Assembly (NCBI RefSeq): GCF_004193775.1
Contig: NC_041002.1
Location: forward strand, 8,760,817-8,824,816
Source of the DNA: Glycine soja
Taxonomy: Eukaryota; Streptophyta; Magnoliopsida; Fabales; Fabaceae
Direction: 5' to 3'
DNA: 64,000 nucleotides
Part shown: positions 12,495 through 22,714 of the stretch, one piece after another
Layout: each line of letters starts with the position of its first letter
How positions within the stretch are numbered: position 1 is the stretch's first letter
Translations under genes and position numbers: made by a program
Notes under the pieces: generated by a model
Seen by the model: only the letters and a program-made list of their open reading frames with translations
What the model was told of the DNA's origin: nothing
The model's database searches: none

Positions 12495-12830
12495 AATTTA
12501 AGGTTAAATGATTATTTTGATCTTCTTTTTTTTATCTTATTTAAAAAGGTTCAAAATGGTCTTTTAACTATTTAAGTATATTCAAAATAGTCCTTTACCT
12601 TGAGTGTTATTGGAAAGACAAAGTTGTTGAATATATTTAAATAATTGAAGAATTATTTTAAATCTTTTATATAAGATAAGGTAGCAAAGTGGTTTTTTAA
12701 AAGATAAAAGATTATTTTGAACCTTTTGATGAACAAGATAAAGATTAAAGTAAATTTTTTAAAAGATAAAAAGATCATTTTGAACAAAATAAATGAGATA
12801 ACATACTAAAATGATCATTTAGCCTAAATT
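12495..12830. repeat. MITE-like inverted-repeat element of about 335 bp
   Basis: The left end AATTTAAGGTTAAATGATTA is the imperfect reverse complement of the right end near 12806-12830 (ATGATCATTTAGCCTAAATT). The interior also pairs: phrases about 'TTCAAAATGGTC' on the left recur inverted on the right. There is no ORF. Size, A/T content and terminal inverted repeats fit a non-autonomous MITE. A target duplication was not resolved. Confidence 0.65.
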
Positions 12831-14111
12831 TAAATATCTATTATAATTAAATTTGACAGGTAATTTCTTGTGGCTTTGGAATTTACTAAAAATATCATTT
12901 TTTGTATGGGACAATTTTAAAATTGAAAAAAAATGATTATACATTGATTAGTGGCAGAGCTTGACAAAATAATTTTAAAGGGACAAATATAATTAATTTT
13001 ATAATATATAAATTAAATCTAATATTTTTTACGATATTATTTCTTAAGAGTAATTATTAAAATTTCGATGATTTTAAGTAAATATTAATTACTATTTTTA
13101 TTAGTTATGCACTTATGCTTATGATATTTGTTTATCTTTTTTTACTCAATTAATAACACTCTTCAGTTTTTTTATGAATTTTATAACCTTGTATGCTACT
13201 AAATTAAAAAAATAGAGAAATTATTTTAAATAATTTATATAAAAAACCTGCAAGACAAATTAAGATATTTTATACAAAACAAAATTTGTAGGAGAATGCA
13301 GAGAAAATATTTTAACAACCTAATGGATTTGTCAACAAATTTAATCATATTTTTTGCCAAAATCATAGCATAATTTGAAGAAAAAGTTGGTAAGAAAATC
13401 ATAAAATTTATAAAAAAGAAAAGAAAAAGAATTTGCATAAACAACTTACAAGAAAAATGCGCAAGCAAGAAAAATTTGCAATGTAAGTTATTTGTATAAA
13501 ATTTTCTATACAAAATGAGAATATAAAAGTTTTGTTGAAAACTAATAAAATTTTCTATTCAATGACTTAAAATTATTAATACTTAGTAAACTAATAAATA
13601 GCTTTAAAAATAGTTTAAATTAATATAGAAATTTTTGTTGAAAATTATTAAAATATAGATATTAATGTATAGTTTAAAACACTATAATTTTTATTAAAAG
13701 AAATTAAATATAAATTTTTTTAATATATATGAGAAGGGATTAAATTACACTGATATAACTCTGATAACCGTTACACCATTTTTATACCTTGATATAGATA
13801 TAATTTTTATTGAATCAACCGTTGAATTATATTTACATATTACCAAGATGGCTTGTGCTAAAATTTGTTAAAATTGAACAACAATAAGATAACCAAATGA
13901 TCTATGTTTTAGTATATTTTAAAATGTTTATATTAAGTTAATTTTAATCTATATGAACAAGTAACAAATGATTTTAGATTAATATGAAATTTTGCATATG
14001 TAATCTATGTGAAAGAAATTTTCAATACAACGATAAATTTTAAGAAAAAATTATATATTAAAAATTATTAAATAATATAATAGTTGTCAAAATTATACCA
14101 ATATAATTTAA

Positions 14112-14160
<49 letters not shown>

Positions 14161-14917
14161 GACAATTGTGAATATTTTAAAATGTTTGACGTCATTGACC
14201 GTGACAATATAAATTTTTTTATTTAATTATTCAATTATAATTTATTATATATGATAAATTTATTAATTTTTAAAATAATTATTTTAAAGTAATTCAAATA
14301 ATTAATTTGTAATTGAATAATAACGTAAAACTGTGTTACATTAAATTATTTAAAATTATGAATTTTCCTTGTCTTTTAATTTGTCTAGTTTCCAAGTCTC
14401 ATTATCCAAATAACACAAGTATAACTAATTTTAACAATAATAAGTTACCACTATGTAATCCAAACCATTGATTCGTTTTGTCTATTGTCATACAAAGTCT
14501 GGTGACCAACTGACCATTAGAAAGTCACCAAGCTAAAATCCACAATGACACATTGACTAATATTGATAACTACAAACTAAAGAGGGTCGAATCCTCCTAG
14601 GCCAATATATTCACAGTACCTATGGGCCATTGCACTCCTTTGTCACTTGGCATAGAAATGTAAATTTTGAGGTACTAGTAACACAATTTTAACACGTGTT
14701 CTAACATTTAGTATTTTTCATTATTTCTTAAAATTATTAAAAAAAATATAAAATTACTACTGTAGTCTTATTTACGTTTACGGTGAAACTTACTCACAAT
14801 CTTATTAAATAAATTTAATCAATATATAAACAGTATATTAAAATAAAAGTCTTGTTAACCAATGCCTAAAGAGTACTAATTAAGATTTTTAATTTTTTTA
14901 TTATTGAAATTCACATT
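12831..14917. other. AT-rich intergenic DNA with a TA microsatellite
   Basis: No gene was recognised. A pure TA dinucleotide repeat of about 40 bp lies at 14116-14156. One A/T-rich open frame (13235-13513, minus) has no domain and looks like chance. The last 5 bp before the next feature, 14918-14922, are AAGAA, the left target duplication of the copia element. Confidence 0.6.
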
Positions 14918-14922
14918 AAGAA

Positions 14923-16797
14923 TGTAAAAATATACATATACTGATCTAAACATGCAAATCAATTTAAACAGTATATTCAGATCAAACAACGGAAATTAAA
15001 AATATTACGAGCGTATCTCCAGCCATTGCAAATTAAACGCGAAGCGGCGCACACACGAACCTGAAAGACAGTTTTGTTCTTCCAGACCCTTACTCACTCT
15101 GAATAGATGGTGTATTTTTTTCTGAATAGAGAAGTGAGTTTGGTGATACAAAATTGAGAGCACCCCATCCTATTTATAGAGTTTGTCCATCACAGAGCTC
15201 AACTTGTTATCAGAACGTGAGATAGGAAGTTATCAGTATGTGAGATAAAGGATGGGTACGTGATTTGTTACTGAAGGTGGTTGCAAATATATTTGTAAAG
15301 ATATTGATTGAATATGGATGAAAAATGGACCAGATTCAAAATAACTAAATGTTCCAAAATAATAAAATAAAATAAAATAAAAGACTTGGAACGTGAACGT
15401 GAGCGCTTCCAACATTCTCCCACTTGGTCCATTTAACCCAACATCAACCGTAACAAGAAACATAATATATGAGTCATGGTGATAGGTCCTCTGATGATGA
15501 GTAGTATCTTCCATGTATCACAATATATCAAGTCTCTCAACACTAGCTCTCAACTTAATGAATAAACCATATGTTTATTCTATATCTAAACCGAATGATT
15601 TTGGTGATACAAAATTGAGAGCACCCCATCCTATTTATAGAGTCTGTCCATCACAGAGCTCAACTTGTTATCAGAACGTGAGATGGGAAGTTATCAGTAC
15701 GTGAGATAAAAGATGGGTACATGATTTGTTACTGAAGGTGGTTGCAAATATATTTGCAAAGATATTGGTTGAATATGGATGGAAAATGGACCAGATTCAA
15801 AATAACTAAATGTTCCAAAATAATAAAATAAAATAAAATAAAAGACTTGGAACGTGAACGTGAGCGCTTCCAACATTCTCCCACTTGGTCCATTTAACCC
15901 AACATCAACCGTAACAAGAAACATAATATATGAGTCATGGTGATAGGTCCTCTGATGATGAGTAGTATCTTCCATGTATCACAATATATCAAGTCTCTCA
16001 ACACTAGCTCTCAACTTAATGAATAAACCATATGTTTATTCTATATCTAAACCGAATGATTTTGGTGATACAAAATTGAGAGCACCCCATCCTATTTATA
16101 GAGTCTGTCCATCACAGAGCTCAACTTGTTATCAGAACGTGAGATGGGAAGTTATCAGTACGTGAGATAAAAGATGGGTACATGATTTGTTACTGAAGGT
16201 GGTTGCAAATATATTTGCAAAGATATTGGTTGAATATGGATGGAAAATGGACCAGATTCAAAATAACTAAATGTTCCAAAATAATAAAATAAAATAAAAT
16301 AAAAGACTTGGAACGTGAACGTGAGCGCTTCCAACATTCTCCCACTTGGTCCATTTAACCCAACATCAACCGTAACAAGAAACATAATATATGAGTCATG
16401 GTGATAGGTCCTCTGATGATGAGTAGTATCTTCCATGTATCACAATATATCAAGTCTCTCAACACTAGCTCTCAACTTAATGAATAAACCATATGTTTAT
16501 TCTATATCTAAACCGAATGATTTTGGTGATACAAAATTGAGAGCACCCCATCCTATTTATAGAGTCTGTCCATCACAGAGCTCAACTTGTTATCAGAACG
16601 TGAGATAGGAAGTTATCAGTACGTGAGATAAAAGATGGGTACATGATTTGTTACTGAAGGTGGTTGCAAATATATTTGCAAAGATATTGGTTGAATATGG
16701 ATGGAAAATGGACCAGATTCAAAATAACTAAATGTTCCAAAATAATAAAATAAAATAAAATAAAAGACTTGGAACGTGAACGTGAGCGCTTCCAACA
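14923..16797 (-). repeat. 3' LTR of the copia element, expanded to about 1875 bp
   Basis: The basic LTR is 14923-15414 (492 bp), ending (plus strand) CGCTTCCAACA. The same LTR/internal border recurs at 15875, 16336 and 16797 because a 461-bp unit covering part of the LTR, the polypurine tract and the 3' untranslated region has been tandemly amplified. The border at 16797, next to the coding region, is the original one. The 5' LTR has no such expansion. Confidence 0.9.
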
Positions 16798-16980
16798 TTC
16801 TCCCACTTGGTCCATTTAACCCAACATCAACCGTAACAAGAAACATAATATATGAGTCATGGTGATAGGTCCTCTGATGATGAGTAGTATCTTCCATGTA
16901 CCACAATATATCAAGTCTCTCAACACTAGCTCTCAACTTAATGAATAAACCATATGTTTATTCCATATCTAAACCGAATG
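15137..16980. repeat. Four tandem copies of a 461-bp unit
   Basis: Units run about 15137-15597, 15598-16058, 16059-16519 and 16520-16980. Copies 2 and 3 appear identical by eye. Copy 4 differs at a few bases (GATAGG for GATGGG, TACCAC for TATCAC), and copy 1 at about eight. The novel junction GAATGATTTTGGTGATAC joins LTR sequence (GTGAGTTTGGTGATAC) to internal sequence (GAATGATTTTTCTCG) with shared TTT. Small open frames repeated every 461 bp here are by-products, not genes. Confidence 0.95.
16798..16808 (-). other. Polypurine tract of the copia element (original copy)
   Basis: On the minus strand AAGTGGGAGAA lies directly before the LTR start TGTTGG, the expected site for plus-strand DNA priming. 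Because of the tandem expansion identical tracts occur at 15415, 15876 and 16337. Confidence 0.85.
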
Positions 16981-17080
16981 ATTTTTCTCGAAATAAATAA
17001 ATATGTGCACAAAACCATATGAGAAAATATCTAACTGAATAAGAGTTTCATTGAAAATAACAAATGTACGTACAATGAAA

Positions 17081-18925
17081 TTACATCATGGAACCAAGTC
17101 CCATTCGTACTACATGATCCTTAAAATTCTTTGGTGGCATGCCTTTAGTTAAAGGATCAACTATCATCAACTCAGTGTTAACGTGTTCAATGACCACTTT
17201 CTTTTCTTTAACACATTCTCTTATGGCTAAGTACTTGATGTCGATGTGCTTACTTCGACTTCCACTTTTGTTGTTTTTAGCCATAAACACCGCAACAAAG
17301 TTGTCACAATACAACTTTAATGGCCTAGAAATAGAGTCCACAACTCTAAGGCTAGACATGAAACTCTTCAACCATACACCATGCGAGGTAGCCTCAAAAC
17401 AAGAAACGAACTCAGCCTCCATAGTGGAAGTAGCATACAAGGTTTGTTTGGCACTTCTCCAAGACACAGCTCCACTGGCTAACATAAAAATATAACCAGA
17501 TGTTGATCTTTGTGAATCAACGCAACCAGCAAAGTCTGAGTCAGAGTAGCCAATCACTTCCAGACAATCTGTTTGTCTGTACATGAGCATGTAATCTTTT
17601 GTTCCTTGAAGATATCTCATCACTTTCTTTGCAGCTTTCCAGTGGTCAATACCTGGATTACTTTGATACCTTCCCAAGACTCCAACAGCGAATGCAATAT
17701 TAGGTCTAGTGCAAACCTGAGCATACATAAGGCTTCCAACTGCTGAAGCATATGGAATATTTTTCATGTGTTCCCGCTCAAAATCATTTTTGGGGCATTG
17801 ACTCAAAGCAAGTTTGTCACCCTTCACAATGGGAGTTACACTTGGTGAACAATCTTTCATATTAAATCTCTCTAAAACTTTGTTGATATAGGTTTCTTGA
17901 GACAAGCCTAAAATGCCTCGAGATCTTTCTCTATGGATATTTATGCCTATGACATAAGATGCCTCTCCCATATATTTCATATCAAAGTTCTTTGAGAGAA
18001 ATTGTTTCACCTCATATAGCATACCCTTATCATTAGTCGCAAGTAAAATATCATCTACGTATAATACAAGGAAACAAATCTTACTCCCACTGACCTTCTG
18101 GTATATACAGTGATCCATGACATTCTCTTCAAAGCTGAATGAAGAAATGACTTCATGAAATTTTAAATACCACTGGCGGGAGGCTTGTTTCAATCCATAG
18201 ATGGACTTATTAAGCTTGTAGACTAAGCGCTCACCAACACTAGATAAGAATCCCTCAGGTTGTTTCATGTAAACCTCTTCTTCTAGATCACCATTCAGGA
18301 ACGTCGTTTTCACATCCATTTGATGCAACTCAAGATCAAAATGAGCTACTAATGCTAGAATTACTCGAAGAGAGTCTTTCTTAGATACAGGGGAAAAGGT
18401 CTCTCTGTAATCGATTCCTTCTCTTTGAGTGAATTCTTTAGCAACAAGTCTTGCCTTATGTCTCTCAATGTTGCCTTCTGAGTCTTTCTTTGTTTTGAAG
18501 ACCCATCTACATCCCATGACTTTTACACCAACAGGAAACTCAACGAGATCCCAAAATTGGTTAGATGCCATAGAATCCATCTCATCCCTCATAGCATTAT
18601 ACCACAAATTTGATTCCTTAGAACTCATGGCTTGTGAAAACGTCTCAGGATCATTCTTGGCTCCAATGTTGTAGTCTGATTCTTGCAGGTACACTCCATA
18701 ATCACTAGGAATTGCTGTCTTTTTTACTCTAGTAGATCTTCTTAATGTTGTTTGGTCATCTTGCTGAGAAACTTGTTCAACTGGTTCTTCACCAGTTTGT
18801 TCAATATCATCATGTTGTTCCTCACAAACAACTTGATCTACATGATCACTTTCAACAGCTTGTGGAACTTCAATCACTGGTTGTCTAACACCCATTTTAA
18901 CTTGAGGGGTGAGAATGACTACCAA
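17081..18925 (-). CDS. Copia reverse transcriptase and RNase H
   Basis: The 614-residue open frame begins in the integrase-RT linker. It then carries the copia RT: VMGCRWVFKTKKD, RHKARLVAKEF, DVKTTFLNGDLEEEVYM, YGLKQASRQWY and the catalytic YVDDILLATND. RNase H follows with YSDSDFAGCVDSQRSTSGY, TMEAEFVS and LYCDNFVAVFMA. The frame is open to its natural stop at 17081, just before the 3' untranslated region. It is intact here but separated from integrase by a frameshift. RT and RNase H would make the element cDNA. Confidence 0.93.
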   Translation of the reverse strand: MVVILTPQVKMGVRQPVIEVPQAVESDHVDQVVCEEQHDDIEQTGEEPVEQVSQQDDQTTLRRSTRVKKTAIPSDYGVYLQESDYNIGAKNDPETFSQAMSSKESNLWYNAMRDEMDSMASNQFWDLVEFPVGVKVMGCRWVFKTKKDSEGNIERHKARLVAKEFTQREGIDYRETFSPVSKKDSLRVILALVAHFDLELHQMDVKTTFLNGDLEEEVYMKQPEGFLSSVGERLVYKLNKSIYGLKQASRQWYLKFHEVISSFSFEENVMDHCIYQKVSGSKICFLVLYVDDILLATNDKGMLYEVKQFLSKNFDMKYMGEASYVIGINIHRERSRGILGLSQETYINKVLERFNMKDCSPSVTPIVKGDKLALSQCPKNDFEREHMKNIPYASAVGSLMYAQVCTRPNIAFAVGVLGRYQSNPGIDHWKAAKKVMRYLQGTKDYMLMYRQTDCLEVIGYSDSDFAGCVDSQRSTSGYIFMLASGAVSWRSAKQTLYATSTMEAEFVSCFEATSHGVWLKSFMSSLRVVDSISRPLKLYCDNFVAVFMAKNNKSGSRSKHIDIKYLAIRECVKEKKVVIEHVNTELMIVDPLTKGMPPKNFKDHVVRMGLGSMM

Positions 18926-20280
18926 CCTATTACTTGTCCCAGAAGGTTCAGCTTCATAGTGATCCCTTTCAGAAGAAATGTTCTGAAATAAGAAATGTTA
19001 TGAAATTGATCACTCCCACTAATCAAGTTATTTTCAAGAAACTTTGCATTCCTTGATTCCACAATCCTAGTGTTGTGGGATGGACAATAGAACCTATACC
19101 CTTTAGACCTTTCAGCATATCCAATGAAATACCCAGTAATAGTCTTAGGGTCTAGTTTCTTCTCTTGTGGATTATAAATTCTTACTTCAGACGGGCATCC
19201 CCAAACGCGTATATGTCGCAAACTTGGTTTCCAACCCTTGAATAACTCAAAAGGTGTCTTTGAGACAGCCTTGGTTGGAACTCGGTTTAATATATACGCA
19301 GCCGTCTTAAGAGCATCAATCCACAAAAATTGAGGAAGCTTTACATTACTCCTCATGCTTCTCACCACGTCTAATAAGGTTTGATTTCTTCGTTCTGCCA
19401 CACCATTCTGATCCGGAGAACCAGACATAGTGTATTGGGCAACAATCCCATGTTCTTGAAAAAAATTTGCAAATGAACCTGGTGCTTGTCCATCCTCTGT
19501 GTATCTACCATAGTACTCCCCACCTCTATCTGATCTCACGATCTTAATTTGTTTTCCACATTGTTTCTCAACTTCAGCCTTAAAAACTTTAAAGGCATCT
19601 AAAGCTTCATTCTTAGAATGAAGTAAGTAGAGATACATATATCGTGAATAATCATCTATAAAGGTTATGAAGTATTCCAGACTATTTGCATCCATGTCTG
19701 GACAACATATGTCTGTATGTATGATTTCTAATAAATTAGAACTTCTCTTTGCACCCTTTTTAGACTTGTTAGTTTGCTTACCCTTAATGCGATCTACACA
19801 AGTCTCAAAATCAATGAAATCCAAAGTACTAAGTACTCCTTCATTTACTAATTGCTTGATTCTCTCAATAGAGATATGTCCTAATCTCCGGTGCCACAAC
19901 ATAGAGGATTCTTCATTCACAATACATCGTTTTAACCCAACAAAAACGTGCATAGAAGTAGCGTCATTTTTCAATTCAATCGAATAAAGACCATAAACCA
20001 ATTGACCACAACCAATAATTTCAGATTTATTTAGTAAATTAAAACCAAAGTCTGTAAAATTAAAATAAAATCCCAAAGGTGCAAGTTTAGAAACAGAAAT
20101 TAAGTTTTTACAGAAACTAGGAACATAAAAAACTTTCTCCAAATGTAATTTAAAGCCACTACTTAAAACTAAGACGCACGTTCCAATGGCCTCTACATGC
20201 GAGCTCATTCTACTCCCTGAGTAGATGCACTGCTCACTTCCCACTGGCTTCCTTAGGCTTTCCATACCCTTTCTTCTCAA
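18919..20280 (-). pseudogene. Copia pol: protease remnant, GAG-pre-integrase and integrase
   Basis: The frame opens after the protease active site would be expected: only the protease C-terminal half is present (HVEAIGTCVLVLSSGF, VFYVPSFCKNLISVSKL), and no DSG motif is visible. It continues with the integrase zinc domain (WHRRLGHIS, then TCVDRIKGKQT) and the catalytic core with acids in IIHTDICCPD, IVRSDRGGEY and PDQNGVAERRN. In the zinc site the second Cys of the expected CxxC is Arg. Near 18980 the frame shifts and the linker continues in the RT frame. Confidence 0.9.
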
Positions 20281-21040
20281 ACCAACTTTTAAATTTGGGG
20301 CAGTCCTTCTTCATGTGTCCTTTCTTTTTACAGAAGAAACACTTTGACTCCTTTTTAATTGTTGGTTGAGTCGGAATCCTTCCTTTATTGATGCCTACAG
20401 ACTTCTTCCTATCCTTTCCAGAAGTAGAAGTAGTCAAATTTACCTTCTCACCCTCTTCCATCATCAATCTCTCCTCTTCTTGAACACACATGGTCATCAA
20501 TTCATTAATAGACCATTTATCCTTATGTGTGTTGTAGGAGATTTTGAAGGGTGTATACTGTTGAGGTAGGGTGCACAAAATGAAATGTACCAGGAAGGAT
20601 TCAGACATGGTAACTTCCAGGGTTTTCAATTGAGCCACTATGTCCCTTAAGCGCATGATATGTTCACGCACACCCCTCGTTCCAGTAAGCTTAATGGAAG
20701 AGAATTGCATAATGAGTGTGCTAGCAAGCGACTTCTCAGAGGTCGTAAACTGTTCATCAATGGCTTTCAACAGATCTCTGACCTTATCATGTTGGTCAAC
20801 TGAACCCCAGATACTAGTGGATATGTTGGTTTTTATGAACATAACGGAGAGACGATTAGATCTCTCCCACTTTTCATAAAGATCAACAACATCAGGTTCG
20901 CTAGTTTCAGTAATAACCGGTGGCTCATCCTTCCTTATAGCATAGTCAATATCCATCCAGCCCAAATGAAGGAGAACTCTTTCCTTCCAAACCTTATAAT
21001 TATCACCTTTCAAAATAGGAAGGTCACAAGAAATATTCAT
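20234..21040 (-). CDS. Copia Gag with zinc knuckle
   Basis: The frame is open from 21115, but the first methionine that fits Gag is at 21040 (MNISCDLPILKGDNYKVWK). It contains the copia gag/UBN2-like region (about residues 8-180) and a CCHC zinc knuckle, CFFCKKKGHMKKDC, near residue 235. Gag would package the element RNA. The frame stops at 20234 shortly after the knuckle, where the protease should follow. The next frame overlaps it by about 45 nt, consistent with a deletion that shifted the frame. Confidence 0.88.
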   Translation of the reverse strand: MNISCDLPILKGDNYKVWKERVLLHLGWMDIDYAIRKDEPPVITETSEPDVVDLYEKWERSNRLSVMFIKTNISTSIWGSVDQHDKVRDLLKAIDEQFTTSEKSLASTLIMQFSSIKLTGTRGVREHIMRLRDIVAQLKTLEVTMSESFLVHFILCTLPQQYTPFKISYNTHKDKWSINELMTMCVQEEERLMMEEGEKVNLTTSTSGKDRKKSVGINKGRIPTQPTIKKESKCFFCKKKGHMKKDCPKFKSWFEKKGYGKPKEASGK

Positions 21041-21115
21041 AGATTGTGAAACTGCAAACAAACACACATGCTCATTAAGAAAATTTGAGACTAAACAAAT
21101 GCCATGTTTTGCCAA

Positions 21116-22242
21116 TGTAAATCATGTCTCAATATATGAATCTAGTGACACAAAACTTGTCTGTTGGCTAAAGTCCTACTCAATTAGATTCATCATGCAA
21201 CTTTATGATAAAACTATTAAATCATGTTCTTTTCCTTAATTCCTGTGGATAAATTAAGAAATATAATTTAATATTTTATCCTAATTAATCATACAAATAT
21301 AACAAAATTCTTGGGGGTAGATTTCATCACATTACATATGATTAATCACAATTAATATTTCTAATGTGATTATAAATTTAGCATATAATTTTACTCAATT
21401 AAAGATGTTGTGGCTATTCTCTAATTTAATAAAATTATATTAATCACTTAACATTCAAAAATAATCTTTGCATAAACATACTTAATAATGCAAATGTGCT
21501 CAATATTGAATCATAAAAATTACATTTATACCAATTCAAAATAACATTGTACGTATATTCATTCAACATGTAATAAACTTTAAAGGATCAAATCCAATGC
21601 ATACCAGTATTTAACATAATATTGCATGTTCAGCATAACTTAGAGACACACAATTTTAAACAATTTGTGCATAAATGATTTATCCTTCAGAAGTTATAAA
21701 TATAAGTGAACTGCATCTAATACAAAATTAAATTGTAGTAGCCTAGCTGCAAAGGGAGTCATTTCATGCTTGCAAGGCAAGGGTTCAAAACAAGCCCAAA
21801 ATGTTTTCGCGTTCCTTTTAATTAATTAAAAACGAAAACAAGGAAGAAAAAACTTCCATTGAGATTTGAACCCACAACAAAGAGGTAATATAAACCACAT
21901 CTACCACTGAATCAAGTTACACTTTATTTAATATTGTTAGTTTATAATGTAGATTAACAATTCCAAGACAGTAAACAAAACCCGCAATACTTCGTCTTCA
22001 ACCTCCAGCCGGGGTCATAAAAAAAATAAAAATTATTACCTCAATTTCGAAAAACCCACACCATTATATACAATTTAGACACCCAAAAATACATTTTAAA
22101 TCATAGAAAAATTAGAAAACTCATATCATTCCTAATTTTGATGTTATTTTGAATTAACGAGGCTTAAAACATAACATCCATATACTCAGAAAATAAACTC
22201 CGTATAGGAATGACCCAATAAGCAAGACAAAGGTACAAATAG
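21116..22242 (-). other. Copia 5' leader between primer site and gag
   Basis: About 1.1 kb of A/T-rich untranslated leader with no recognisable ORF. It would include the packaging region of the element RNA. Nothing else stands out. Confidence 0.6.
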
Positions 22243-22254
22243 GCTCTGATACCA
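22243..22254 (-). other. Primer binding site, initiator tRNA-Met type
   Basis: On the minus strand TGGTATCAGAGC is the standard plant copia primer site, complementary to the 3' end of initiator tRNA-Met. It lies 2 nt inside the 5' LTR, which confirms the minus-strand orientation. Confidence 0.95.
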
Positions 22255-22256
22255 AA

Positions 22257-22709
22257 TGTAAAAATATACATATACTGATCTAAACATGCAAATCAATCTA
22301 AACAGCATATTCAGATCAAACAGCGGAAATTAAAAATATTACGAGCGTACCTCCAGCTATTGCAAATTGAACGCGAAACGGCGCACACACGAACTTGAAA
22401 GACAGTTTTGTTCTTCCAGACCCTTACTCACTCTGAATAGATGGTGTATTTTTTTTTTCTGAATAGAGAAGTGGGTTTAGTGATACAAAACTCAGAGCAC
22501 CGCATCCTATTTAGAGAGAGTCTGAACTGAAATAAAGGATGAGTACGTGATTTGTTAGTGAAGGTGGTTGCAAATATATTTGCAAAGATATGAGTTAAAT
22601 ATGATGAAAAATGGACCAGATTGAAAATAACTAAATATTTCAAAATAATAAAATAAAAGACTTGGAACGTAAAGGTGGGCGCGGAACGTGATCGTGAGCG
22701 CTTCCAACA
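22257..22709 (-). repeat. 5' LTR of the copia element (453 bp)
   Basis: On the minus strand it starts TGTTGGAAGCGCTC and ends TATTTTTACA, matching the outer end of the other LTR at 14923. It lacks a block present in the other LTR around 15177-15240, where this copy reads GAGAGAGTCTGAACTGA instead. It is followed immediately inward by AAA and the initiator-tRNA-Met primer site. Confidence 0.93.
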
Positions 22710-22714
22710 AAGAA

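Larger units (their letters stand above)
14923..22709 (-). mobile_element. Complete Ty1/copia LTR retrotransposon with an expanded 3' LTR
   Basis: Both ends are present. The element is bounded by AAGAA at 14918-14922 and 22710-22714, a perfect 5-bp target duplication. The 5' LTR is 22257-22709, the primer site is at 22243-22254, gag, integrase and RT/RNase H follow on the minus strand, and the 3' LTR begins at 14923. Integrase precedes RT, which defines Ty1/copia. The coding region has frame breaks, no protease catalytic segment, and a damaged integrase zinc site, so it is non-autonomous. The LTRs differ by many substitutions and by an indel of about 45 bp, so insertion is not recent. Confidence 0.96.

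Noticed and set aside
13235..13513. A 92-residue hydrophobic minus-strand frame
   Set aside because: It is Phe/Leu/Lys-rich because the DNA is A/T-rich, with no start context, domain or neighbouring gene signals.
14116..14156. TA repeat as an origin or attachment site
   Set aside because: It is an ordinary dinucleotide microsatellite in A/T-rich plant DNA.
15233..16936. Four near-identical 93-106-residue open frames on the minus strand and matching 63-residue frames on the plus strand
   Set aside because: They recur exactly every 461 bp because the LTR-spanning unit is duplicated. They cover LTR and untranslated sequence and have no domain.
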